A stretch of 64,000 nucleotides of DNA. It comes from Angiostrongylus vasorum. Its lineage: Eukaryota > Nematoda > Chromadorea > Rhabditida > Metastrongylidae. Both the position numbers and the translations under genes were made by a program. Below are positions 10,256-19,949 of the stretch, piece by piece (within the stretch, counting starts at the first letter, position 1; every line of letters starts with the position of its first letter). The notes beneath the pieces are model-generated. The model was not told where the DNA came from. It saw only the letters and a program-made list of their open reading frames with translations, and searched no databases. The stretch covers positions 1,116,001 to 1,180,000 of the forward strand of contig JADANN010000461.1 of the NCBI GenBank assembly GCA_018806985.1, written 5' to 3'.

Positions 10256-11615
10256 CTAGTAAAATATCGAATATAAAAAGTTGACGATACAAAGTAGAAG
10301 CTTGAATTTTGAAACTGCAATGAACGGCCTACAAAGTGAAAAAAGCGTGCGCGAGATGCCAGGTGGCTTTCTTATGTGAAGCTTGACATGATCGACGAGA
10401 TCTTTCAGTGATTGAGCGCTCTTTTTTTCGTCAAAATTATTATTTAAAAAAAAGTGATAGGAGGAAATGAAACAAGAAAGAGAGGTAAACGTGACCAAAC
10501 AAAAATATAGAAGATTACCGTAAGGAAGAAGCTTGTATTTTACCTGAAAGACAGTGATAAGCGTATCGATAACTGTGAAAAGTATTGGAAAGACCTGCAC
10601 CTTCAAAAATGACCAACTGAAACATAAAAATATTGAGAACCGAATGCTCTTATATACTAAAAAGTTTAGCAAGCAGTAGAGTACAGTAAGTGAATAGAGT
10701 TTATTCAAAACAGTGGAAAAATTCCCGAGATTTCAGAAATTCCTTAGATGAGCTTTTCGTATTGGCTCGTTCCCTGGTACTCTACCCACTAGTACTTTTA
10801 TTGAGTATTTATTTAAATTGCTCATTAACATAGATGAAGGTCTCAGCTGGACGCTGAAATCATTTTCATGTTCTAACAGTTTCTTCCAACTAATTCCGGG
10901 AATCTAGAGAGTTTCACACCATTTGTTCAAATTTAACTTTATTGGTGTGATAAAAAAAGCAGCAGAGGAAAAAGGGCGAGTCGTGTGGAACTCAAACCAT
11001 TCGGAATGTTCTCTCTTCCACACACGACTCATGTACGGGTCATATGGCCAGGACTGTGTTACATGAATATGTGTAACTCTATAGTCTTTTGGAATTGAAA
11101 CTCACATATAAGGGATGTAACTGATTTCCTGAGAACGAATGATCGCTGAATGAGCGTAATAGAACGCTGCAACAGATGTGAAGAGTGTCGACCAGAACAG
11201 AATATCGGACAAAATGTAGCAGACAAGAGCGAACGGCTTCGTCGAGCTAGAACGACTATAACTTTGGAAGCGTTACCTTCAGGTATATGCTGGCCTTCTA
11301 TCGTATAAGTAACTGTGCATCGTTATCAAAAAGGTGGACAGAGTGGACCGCATGCATTGAATTAAATTCACATTCTTTCAAACTTCTTTTTAAAGGCACC
11401 TTTGTACCACTTTTTACAATGGATAGCTTATAGGATATTAATTTCACGCCAAACGTGGTTCCTGGAAAGTTGTATTCTGTACGCATGAAAATTTATAAAA
11501 AACTCTTCGAGCCAATGTTTCAATGAACATCGCGCGCGGCAAACCAATAGGTGCTGTCAAGTATGCATTAGGATTTCTTTAATGATTACCGTAGTTCAAA
11601 AGCTTCTCAGTTGCA
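10256..11615. other. Unassigned region
   Basis: No repeat family match. The minus strand has a 150-codon ORF (10256-10708) rich in Phe, Leu and Ser, as expected from a purine-rich plus strand, so I do not call it a gene. A near-perfect hairpin (10978-11030) is listed separately. A 62-codon minus ORF at 11298-11486 has no recognisable motif. Confidence 0.3.
10978..11030. repeat. Short inverted repeat (hairpin)
   Basis: GAGTCGTGTGGAA at 10978-10990 pairs with TTCCACACACGACTC at 11016-11030, with a two-base bulge and a 25-base loop. No associated gene or terminator context. Confidence 0.6.
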
Positions 11616-11624
11616 AGGGAATAA

Positions 11625-11840
11625 ACGTCATCTCATAAACCTTGTAATCTTTTCAGGGTTATCCAAAATAATATCCTTGTTTCGATTCAATACGACGATA
11701 AAGACACCACACCCAGAATACGAATGACTGTGGACATTGACTCGTAATGTCGGCTCTGAGGAAGACGACGACGTGGAAACATCAATCGAATAAAAATTCT
11801 TTAGCAACCCCGTGTAAGCTGAACAATTCAAAGGAATTTA
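11625..11840 (+). mobile_element. PLE LTR-like end fragment
   Basis: Contains a hammerhead-like motif and ends AACCCCGTGTAAGCTGAAC. The same arrangement, on the opposite strand, is at 60110-60350. No PLE protein sequence is attached. Confidence 0.55.
11733..11782 (+). ncRNA. Hammerhead-ribozyme-like motif
   Basis: A hairpin GACATT-GACTCGT-AATGTC (11733-11751), then CTGAGGA at 11756-11762 (fits CUGANGA exactly), ACG-ACG-ACGT as a short stem II, then GGAAAC at 11775-11780. The extra G before GAAAC may spoil the core. Confidence 0.5.
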
Positions 11841-11844
11841 TTGA

Positions 11845-12118
11845 TTAGTCACGGCGAGAACGAGTGAAAGTCGGCTTAGCACAGTAACCTTATTTATTTA
11901 AATCAGGATCATCTTTTAAGCAGAATTATTAGCAGAGCAGCCTTTAGCCCTTATAGTTATAGATGACTGGTGATGATCAAACTAGATAGATTCAATATTA
12001 TCTCTAATGTTATACTGCACTGTTTACATGATCGGACGATTCTTGTATTATAAAAGCTGACTGCTTAAGAATTTTACTGCCGTTTTCAATACTAGTAAGT
12101 GTACAAAGCACAAAATAT
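11845..12118. other. Unassigned spacer
   Basis: About 270 AT-rich bases. No repeat or coding signal seen. Confidence 0.3.
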
Positions 12119-12120
12119 TT

Positions 12121-12405
12121 ATAAAGGATAAATTGTAAAGGTCTCGGCGCTGATCAATCCCTCAAGGATGTCCCCATGCATTCGACTTCATTGAGCATCG
12201 TTGGAGGTGGCCGAATGCATATCTGGCCTTTACAATGTCACGCGGTGGCCTAACGATGTATCGAGCCAGTGCTGGTATCCTCTCAGACAGGCCTGGTACC
12301 AATGCGCCGACCCCGGAGGGATGGAAGGCTTGGTGGGCCATGGGCACGGGGATCGATCCCTTGTGTATTGCAGGGCGCCTCTGACCACTGCGCCACACGT
12401 GCCCC
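12121..12405 (-). mobile_element. SINE-A copy, near-consensus
   Basis: The clearest copy of the family. Read on the minus strand it starts GGGGCACGTGTGGCGCAGTG. The A box TGGCGCAGTGG fits the TRGCNNAGYGG consensus and GGATCGATCCC fits the B box, so RNA polymerase III could start here. The body includes CCCTCCGGGGTCGG, AGACCTTTATCCTTTATA forms the tail. Near-consensus sequence suggests recent insertion. Three ORFs of 81-99 codons overlap it and are not genes. Confidence 0.9.
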
Positions 12406-12409
12406 ACTA

Positions 12410-13005
12410 TTTTTTATCCTTTTTATATTCCGAAAGATATATAAATAATAAATAAAATATCCATACCTATAGATATTGTACGTTGTGTAGTGCGTTAGTG
12501 CTTCTTGATAAATGCCGAGTGACTCACTAAATTCAAGAGCTTTACAGATAATAAAAGTATCCCAGCAAAAAAGGTTAGTCATTTCTTATCTTTGGCTCTT
12601 TGAGAAAAAGCACTTACTGCTGCAGATAAATCGTAGGTACATCGTAATGGGTGTCGTTGAATAGTTTCCATTGAAATGTTCTAGAAAACATTGGTAACTC
12701 TTCGTAGGAACGAGAAATGTTTTAATACCTACGCTTTCGACTCACTTTGGTGTTAAAGATCGAAAGCGATAGTTGGTCAGATTTTTGCATTAAAGCATGT
12801 TCTTCCCAGGGTGTAAAAGAAAAGTTTGAAAACTTCAGTACCACTGCTGATGATGGAATGTGATTTTTCTTGGCTTCTAGTTAAAGGACAAAATCTCCAG
12901 AGCAGATTTTCCCTACTAGTCCTGATTTTTACTCTTCTTTGGTTAAAAATGAGCAAATGGATGCACCGTTAATATTCTGAATAAAGCCTTTATATAATTC
13001 TTATA
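12410..13005. other. Unassigned spacer
   Basis: About 600 AT-rich bases between a SINE-A copy and the RTE element. No repeat family or convincing frame. Confidence 0.3.
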
Positions 13006-13009
13006 GTTA

Positions 13010-13560
13010 TCATGACGTTAAGGGAATGCCTATCACTTGTATCATCTGTAGTCCCGTTGATCGTCGAGTGACTCGAGCGGGCGCCAGTAAATCTTCCATT
13101 TTTTTCCTGTCGTGTGCAGGAGTAGTTCAGTGGGTTCTGCTCGCTCTAGGCACTCGTCGAGCAACATATCTTTCTTCTAGGCTCTCCGACTCTGACTGTC
13201 GGGTCGGTGGTCTTCCTGCAGTACGTTCAACATCCAGAGGAATCCAGTCACTAACCGCTCTTGTCCATCGGTTGTCATTCATACGCATTACGTCTCCGGC
13301 CCACCTTATCTTCGACTGTTTGGCGTAGAGAACGGCATCCTTGATTTATGATCGTTGATGCAGATCGGAGCTTCGGATTCCATCCTTTACTTGTGTGAAA
13401 CGGGATGCTCCTAGCATCGTCCTTTCTTCTGCGCGTTCAATAACGCTGAGTGAGTTTTATTCATGTTTACGTAGCGACCAAGTTTCTAACGCATACGTTA
13501 ACGCAGGAAGTGCTGTTGAGTTGAAAAGGTGGGCACGAAGCCGGGTGTTCTTTGTATAGT
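13010..13560 (-). pseudogene. RTE C-terminal region
   Basis: Minus-strand translation in pieces gives TRLRAHLFNSTALPALTYA, then a SVIERA-like block, IRWAGHVMRM, and further on AGRPPTR and RVPRANRTHWTTPARDR. This order (ALTYASETW, IERAMER, GHVMR, GRPxxRW) is characteristic of the region after the RT domain in RTE and related LINEs. Several frame changes occur. It lies 3' of the insertion. Confidence 0.8.
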
Positions 13561-13567
13561 CACTATT

Positions 13568-14265
13568 CCTTAAATAATTCCTATTTTCTATATTGCCTTC
13601 TGTCTTCTACAATAGCTGTCTACTTGTAATCGTTTTACATCTATTCTCGCACATGCTGTAAATTGTCTCTTAACGACCATTTCATGCAGTTATCTCGCAG
13701 GTGGCTGGAAAGGGAATCAGGAGCAGTCAGCTGAATGTACTTTCCAGCATCTGCCGTCCCAAAGAAGTTTCTGAGCAAGCAACTGCGCCCTTTCATATGT
13801 AGCCCTATCAGATTGTGCTAGTAGAAAAAAAACCATTGGAACCTCTGTCTAGACGCTGTCTTTAGTTTCCTTCGGCAAACGTCCACCCACTACAGAAGTA
13901 ATACATGCAGCCCATCGGCATTCGTCTTCAAGTGTTCGCAGCGCTCGTCGGGTCTTCATCCAGTCCGTCAGTTCCTCAGTGCTCCAACACTAGTGTCCGC
14001 CTAGGTTCCTTCATGTGTATCACTTGTTCTCATTTCAACCTCGTTCGTATCCATCCATCTTACATATCGTCAAATATCATATATTATTATTGTATAGTTG
14101 TTTTTTGCTATAAACTGTCATAACCCAAATTCGAGGTTGTCTACGGCAGTTACAGAAAAAAAGTCCCGCGTTGCGAATTCATATAAAGTCGAGCATTCCA
14201 CGTACAGTTGGCGGACAAAAAGACAAATTAGACCAACTTCCCTAATCCACTGACCAACTAGCACA
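13568..14265. mobile_element. Unidentified 0.7 kb insertion inside the RTE
   Basis: The RTE coding sequence stops at 14266-14284 and resumes at 13550. The two junctions carry similar direct repeats: CTTTGTATAGTCACTATT (13550-13567) and CTTTGTACTCCTCACTATT (14266-14284). Both fit the same RTE position, so they look like an imperfect target-site duplication of about 18 bp. The insert itself matches none of families A-D and has no recognisable protein. A 72-codon plus-strand ORF (13905-14123) inside it has no motif. Confidence 0.6.
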
Positions 14266-15527
14266 CTTTGTACTCCTCACTATTTATCCGATGCTCTTGA
14301 AAGCTCCCCAAGCCGCTCGTTTCCTTCTGCTCAACTCTCGAGTTAATTCGTTCAACATGTTGATTTCCCAACCTAGATAGACATAACTGGAGCATTCGGA
14401 GATATTCGTTCCGTTGAGCGTGAATGGGGCATACGAAATCAATCTGTTCCTCATGAACATCGTTTTTTGTGAGAGTTAGTCGAAGACCAATCTTTCCACA
14501 GGCTTTATCAAAGTAGTCAAGCATACGTTCCGCTTGGCTAATGTTTGACGTTATAAGGACGATGTCATCAGCTAAGCGAAGATGATGTCACTGCTGATCA
14601 TCGATTTTCACTCCCATATTATCCCATTACAATGTTCACGTGACGTTCTGGAGGGTGGCGGTAAATAATTTTGGCGAGATGGTGTCGCCCTGCCTGACCC
14701 CCTCTTTTGACGTCTGTGTTAATATCGTTGCAGAATGGTGATATCTTAGTTGTGAAATTTTTGTACAGCTCACGAAGAATCTTTATGTACTGAGTAGGGA
14801 CTCCTTGGCTATCAAGGGCTTCCATGACTGCTCCTATCTCAGTTGAATCAATGGGCCTTGTGTAAATCGATGAATGTGATACAGAGCTGCCTTTTGTACT
14901 CTCGCGATACTTCAATGAGCCTTGTTATCGTGTGGATGTGGTCCATCGTACTGAATCCTTTTGGAAACCCTACTTGCTCACATGGCTGTCCTTCGTCCAG
15001 TATTCTGGCAATCCGCTTTAGGGCGACTCGAGTGAAAAGTTTGTAGACGACAGACAGCAAGTAGATTGGGCGATAGTTGCCTATATCGTGGAGGTCATCC
15101 TTCTTGAACAATAACACGGTCCTGCAGGTCTTCCACTGAGTAGGGACCTTGCATTCAAACAGGTAACGTGTGAAGAACCGAGCCAGTGTGTTTACGAGGA
15201 CTGGCGGATGGTTGCCCAGGTGTTCAGATTTTATCCTCGTCCCAGACCTGGTGCTGTTCGATTTTTCACCGACGAAATGGCTTGTCGGATTTCGGAAAGG
15301 AGAACCGGTGGTACAACATGTCCATCCTCCTTTATTTAATATGACGGGAGTTGGAGGTGGCTATCGAAGAGATCCGAGTAGTATTCGTGAATAATTTTCT
15401 CAGTTGCCTTTCTGGACGCTGTAACTGTTCCGTCTGGGCGGCGGAGTGCAATCATCTTGGTCTTGTAATTGGCGAAGCTTCGGTGGGCTTTGCGAATGCT
15501 TTTCCCAGCCTCTGCACCTTCGACCAT
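14258..15527 (-). pseudogene. RTE reverse transcriptase domain, frameshifted
   Basis: Minus-strand pieces include GNYRPIYLLSVVYKLFTRV, then a GFPKGFSTMDHIHTI block and FIDLHKAH (RT motif with the first catalytic Asp). Then comes a GVRQGDTISP block split by one extra base near 14700, and LADDIVLIT (ADD at 14564-14572), the intact second catalytic motif. The motif order is right for a LINE RT. Stops and frameshifts mean no active protein. Confidence 0.88.
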
Positions 15528-15529
15528 TA

Positions 15530-16130
15530 CTGCTGCTCTTCTCTCTTTAAGATCCTCTTTTATCGCCTGTCTGCATTGTTTTGCGTTTTCGGACGGTAGT
15601 TCGCGGTTGGTTGCAGCTCGTGTGATTCCACGCTGGTGTATCAGCTCGAGTGTTTCTGGAGACAGACGTCTCCTGGTGACTTTCGAACTCTCAGCTTTTA
15701 TAGCGCTAACGTGAAGATGTTGAATGAGCCGATCGTATTCTTCGCCGATGTCATCGACAACGGCATCTTCCCAGCAGCCGACTAGTGAGTTGAATAAGTC
15801 CCAGTTCGTGGTGGTTCTGCTACTTCGGTTTTTGAATTTAGCGACTTTTTCTCCTTTCCGTGAGAAATAGAATCTAGCACGAAGGAGACGGTGGTCTGAT
15901 CCGGTGTAGAGTTTTGGGACAACAGAGACATCCGCTGAGCAAAACCTTCTATTTACTATGGTGTGGTCTATTTCATTATGTTACTGTCCATTGGGAGACT
16001 CCCACGTCCATCGTTGAGGGTGGGGCTTCCGGAATTGCGGGTTACCATGGATGGTCTTAGTCGTCATGATAAACTCAGATAGCCGCTCACCCTGTTCATT
16101 CCACTCTGATCCATGGGTCCTAATGTGACG
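15530..16130 (-). pseudogene. RTE inter-domain linker
   Basis: Complementary frames between endonuclease and RT are open in pieces and read as the usual linker. For example, the complement near 15950 contains a block resembling WNxxxNEIDHT (from AATGAAATAGACCACACC). No catalytic motif is expected here. Confidence 0.6.
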
Positions 16131-16136
16131 TTCTCC

Positions 16137-16752
16137 TTAGTCCAATCTTGGCAAATCTCCAATGATGACCTTGAAGAATGTATTATCTTCTCTGTAGAAC
16201 TTCTCCAGGTCCATATAGAACGCTTCGACTTCTTCTTCGTCATAGTTTGATGTCCGCGCGTAAACGACGAAGATTGTCAAAGCCGGTGTTGATCCACATC
16301 TTTTTAATCGTAAACGTCCGATTCGGATTGTAAGCTGTTCGATTGAATCGATGTTTATGAGCAAACTTGTGTTGATGAGAACGTCGACGCCTCCGACTCC
16401 TCTGCTGTCGCCAGTTCTTCTCCGGTGTCACAGATGGCATTGAATGGGTGCCTCGTCTCTTCTCGGTCAAGCCGATGACGTCGTACCTTATCCTTCTTGC
16501 TTGCATGAGCAAGTCTTCTATCGAGGACTCGGATGCAAGTGTGCGTGCATCCTAGGTACAGATCGTCACCATAGTTGTTTCTAATCCACGCAGCTTCCAT
16601 TGGCCCTGAGATTTTAGAAGCCTCTCCGTACTCGTCCCTATCGAACGCTGAGAGATTGGGGGGCTCTTTTTAGGGTCAGGGGAATGAGGCTCGTTCTTTT
16701 TCCTATGTTTAGCATTTCGATACCCACGTATAGGTTGCTGGGATCTGAACAT
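16137..16752 (-). pseudogene. RTE AP-like endonuclease domain, frameshifted
   Basis: Pieces in three frames give RTLASESSIEDLL, YDVIGLTEKRR (the ExR step of the nuclease), a serine/valine-rich block, and further [45 protein letters not shown]. This is the order of an exonuclease-endonuclease-phosphatase fold as found in RTE proteins. It would nick the target DNA. Frameshifts near 16500, 16400 and 16370 break it. Confidence 0.85.
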
Positions 16753-16759
16753 GGGGGGC

Positions 16760-17160
16760 TGGGTGTACTCACGGGTATCTTGCCAGGGTCTCCTGGATTG
16801 GAGATGGGGCTTATTTGTTGGAGGCGACTCCTAACCGCCTCCCATATACCTCCCTGTCACTTGAATGCAGGGGTTTTGGCCGAATTGACTGGTAGAATAC
16901 AATCCGCATAAGCGAGAACGCACCCACACACGCATGCATGAATACGCCTAGCAAATACAAAAAGTATGTGTCAACTCGGCGCAGCAGAAGTAGGGAATCC
17001 ACCACTTGGATCCACCTGGTTCTCAGGGAAGCAAAGGTCGCTTTTGGTCCGCGATTAACCCCTTATCCGCGACCTGGGGGACGCGCCACGTAGCATCGCG
17101 ACTAACCGGCTCGAGATCCCTCGTATGAGGGAGATCCGTGGAGTTATTATGCAGAACATT
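16760..17160 (-). other. RTE 5' region
   Basis: GC-richer sequence directly upstream of the endonuclease, with blocks such as CCTGGGGGACGCGCC and AGTGACAGGGAGGTATATGG. A 64-codon minus ORF (16811-17005) covers part of it. Probably 5' UTR plus the start of the ORF; the boundary near 17160 is a guess. Confidence 0.5.
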
Positions 17161-17164
17161 GCGA

Positions 17165-17800
17165 TTTCGTGGCATCAATCAGTGAAATAAGATCAAACGA
17201 GACTGAAATGTAACCTGACTCAACAACTTACGCAACACGCCTCTAATAGAAGTCAGATCGAATCCATACTCACCTAGAGCCATAGGAGGTAATACTGGTC
17301 TCGATCTCCGTGTATATATCAAATCCACAGTCGAGTACTATAGGAATCATAAGAAACAATGTGAAATGCTTTAAGAAATCTCGTCGAATCGTAGCAGACA
17401 GAACAAGTACGAACAATGATAGAATGCATTTGACGCTCAGAGCTGCGATACGGTAGTAATTTGGTGTATACAGTATGAGTGGATCTGAAAAAGGTGAGAA
17501 TGAGTATAACTTACTAGTAGAGTACAAGTCACAACTGTTCAATATTTTCTTAATCTTCAGCCCTGGAATTTCCTGCGGGTATTTATTTCATACGGGGTGG
17601 CCCAAATGCCACCGATAGTGCACTTGCACTATAGGGAAAACAGTGGAGATATTCTAGATTACTTTCTGTTTACAATATGAAGAAAAAAGAGAACGCCACA
17701 CTGTATTGAATTAAGATTTTTGAAGTGGCCTTAATTTCAAAATGCGTGACATATGAGCATGATTCTTACCTGTTGCGTTATTTATTCCTAGGTTCACCTT
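17165..17800. other. Unassigned spacer
   Basis: No repeat family match. A 90-codon minus ORF at 17270-17542 is hydrophobic, with a Leu/Val/Ile stretch that could be a membrane segment (around residues 34-62). I know no homolog, so it is only noted. Confidence 0.25.
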
Positions 17801-17809
17801 TTGGAAACA

Positions 17810-18088
17810 TAAAGCATAAAGGATAAAGCTGACGTCGTTGATCAATCCCTGAGGGATGAGTCATGCATTCGACCCCATTAAGCATCGTTCGAAGGTGACT
17901 GAATGCATATCTGGCCTTCACAATGACTCGCGGTGGCCTACCGATGTATAGAGCCAGTGTTGCTATCCTCCCAGACACAAGTCTGGTAGCAATTTGCCGA
18001 TCCCGGAGGGATGGAAGGCTTGGTGGGCCATGGGCTCGGGGATCGATTCCACGTGTGTGTCGCAGTGGCGCCTCCAACCACTGCGCCC
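17810..18088 (-). mobile_element. SINE-A copy with clear TSD
   Basis: Flanked by the direct repeat TTGGAAACA at 17801-17809 and 18089-18097. The minus-strand head reads AGTGGTTGGAGGCGCC, the B box is GGAATCGATCCCC, and the tail next to the left repeat is TTTATCC-like. The TSD fixes the element ends to within a base or two. Confidence 0.9.
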
Positions 18089-18231
18089 TTGGAAACACAT
18101 CCGATACAAAGCCCTGTATTTTTAAGTGAAAAATTACTGTAGTTAAGAGGTTAAGAAGGTAGGAAAAAATTCAGTGATGGCCTTTGGTTGTAGATATCTC
18201 ACAAAGAACATCTTTATAGATAATCGTGTAG

Positions 18232-18401
18232 TCAATTTATACCAAATGTCGTCGTTGGAGTGAAGACATCCAGTGTGACATTGATGACGTCGTCTTCATT
18301 CATCAGAAAATGTTCAGTGACGTTGAAGTCATCTGGCGACTCACCAGAGAACTCAAATGTATCGTCGTTCATCAAATGAATATGATTTGTTCAAGTGTAT
18401 A
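18232..18401 (-). CDS. Possible short acidic protein or exon, unidentified
   Basis: A minus-strand ORF of 46 codons (ATG at 18370-18372, TGA ending at 18232), too short to be called on length alone. It begins MNDDTFEFSGESPDDF and is rich in Asp and Glu, with good third-position variety. Reading from the right, the sequence TTTCTTTGCAG ends at 18402, an excellent nematode 3' splice or trans-splice acceptor. That would leave 29 bases of untranslated leader before the ATG. A possible donor (GGTATAAAT) overlaps the C-terminal codons, so the frame could continue in another exon. No known domain. Alternatives are chance or a decayed exon. Confidence 0.3.
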
Positions 18402-18404
18402 CTG

Positions 18405-18800
18405 CAAAGAAATGTAGAGTAATAATTCATCAACACCTATAGAAATATTTCAAAGCACGCCCATGTCAACATTATGTAGCAAATAATAGCAAAGTATTGA
18501 AATCGACTTCAAAACGTTGAAAACGACTAACTGGGAAAATAAACAACCGTGAAAAGGCGCGACGTTGGGAGAAAAGGCATGAGAGATGGTGGAAAAAAAA
18601 CTGAAAAATATTTTGTATTTATAAAATGACTTAGACGTAAAGCAAAATTTGGCTTAAACCCGACAAATACAGTGGGTGGAATAATGGCGCGGTTTGAGCT
18701 CATTTCATCCACGCTTACTCAGCTGTTTAGTTGCGTAACTTCTCATAAGAGCGAAAGTAAATATATAATAAATATGTAAAATAAAATAAATATGTATTTC
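18405..18800. other. Unassigned spacer
   Basis: About 400 bases upstream (minus sense) of the small acidic ORF. It could hold an outron or intron if that gene is real. Nothing else seen. Confidence 0.25.
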
Positions 18801-18842
18801 TACCTAGGATTGATCAACACCATCTTTAATTGTTAAGGTTGG

Positions 18843-19130
18843 AACGCGTTTAGCGCAGCAGTTAAACGTGCACTGAAATATGCATACGGTATTTGGTTCG
18901 ATTTCATACCCCGAGCTAACGAACCCCTCTGGAATCAGAAAATTGAAACCAGACTTGTGTGAAGGTATAAAAACTCTGATTTGATATAGGGATAGGCCAT
19001 TATAAGCCATTCTGTTGGCCAGATATGCAGTCAACCATACGATCTACTGTGAAATGAATGGAGTTGAATGCATAGCACATCTCTGAAAGATTGATCGACG
19101 CTGAACGCTTTATCCATTGACCTTCAATCC
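18843..19130 (+). mobile_element. SINE-A copy, full length
   Basis: A box TTTAGCGCAGCAGTTAAACG and B box GGTTCGATTTC. The ending CTTTATCCATTGACC is family-typical. A small extra 3'-end fragment of the family lies just upstream (18808-18830, GATTGATCAACACC). Confidence 0.8.
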
Positions 19131-19274
19131 TCAACAACTAAAAAATTACAATTTTGAATAGTCATGCCCATGAATTATATTCCAATAGGCATGCTAATTC
19201 TCTAGAATATCATCTACGAGTAATTCATGTTTTTAGGGAGTCGAATATTGTGAAGAACAATTAAAAGACGACCA

Positions 19275-19560
19275 GTTTTCTACCCTAACGGTAGCCATCA
19301 GCAATCGCTCGCCAACGGGAACGATCTCCGGAGCGCAAAAGCATTAAGCCCAGTTGAGCTGCAGCTGCAGTCGAAATCACAATGTTTTGACTTTTATGTG
19401 CGGCATGTCACTAATTTTTTATAGCAGAGTATAATGTGAAATGCAACCAATGTGGTGCTGAGATATTTGCAAAACTTGGACCCCAGGCCACATTCGAACC
19501 CACGATTGTCATTTCCGGGCGCTCACCTGTAACTAACTCTTTGCATCACTAGAGTTCTTG
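19275..19560 (-). mobile_element. Family D copy
   Basis: The complement holds GATTTCGACTGCAGCTGCAGC, AGCGATTGCTGATGGC, and the core TGCAAATATCTCAGCACCA. The tRNA-like module near 19490-19545 contains a GGTTCGAATGTGG-type B box. Confidence 0.7.
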
Positions 19561-19799
19561 TTTCACATTATCCCCCTGGCATATAAAAAATAATAATACA
19601 CAGTAAAATAAAAATAAACAACCAAAAGGTGGTGATCATTCTTCGCGTTACTTATACCATTGTAAAGAATCATCTCAATAAGATAATAAAGTTTAAAAAA
19701 CAGGTAAATTTTACTTCCAACACTTCTCTCTTTTCTTTGATCACTCATTAGTCGATCAGAATAAATTTTTCGAAAAAATAAGTATTCGGTGATCATAAG

Positions 19800-19945
19800 G
19801 CGCCGACGGGGGGCAAACTTTGCCCAGGCTGACCTCGGGACTCCGGTGAAGCAATGGCTACACCAGCGCAGCTCCGAAAAGACGGAAATTATGGTGGGGC
19901 CCGCACACCCACTAAGGACGGACCATCCAACTATCCAAGTAAGGA
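19800..19945 (+). mobile_element. Family C 3' half
   Basis: Starts at the GCAAACTTTGCCCAGGCTGAC block and ends CCAACTATCCAAGTAAG. It is 5' truncated, as expected for target-primed retroposons. Confidence 0.75.
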
Positions 19946-19949
19946 CCGA

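Larger units (their letters stand above)
13010..17160 (-). mobile_element. RTE-type non-LTR retrotransposon, decayed
   Basis: A nearly full-length LINE on the minus strand. In order from 17160: a 5' region, an AP-like endonuclease, the reverse transcriptase, and a C-terminal region ending near 13010. RTE elements mobilise by target-primed reverse transcription and often drive SINEs. The reading frame is broken by many frameshifts and some stops. A 700 bp foreign insertion splits the RT C-terminus (13568-14265). I see no clean TSD for the LINE itself, and its exact ends are estimates. Confidence 0.85.

Noticed and set aside
10256..10708. 150-codon minus-strand ORF with hydrophobic stretches
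   Set aside because: Opposite a purine-rich tract. Its hydrophobic look follows from base composition, and I see no conserved motif.
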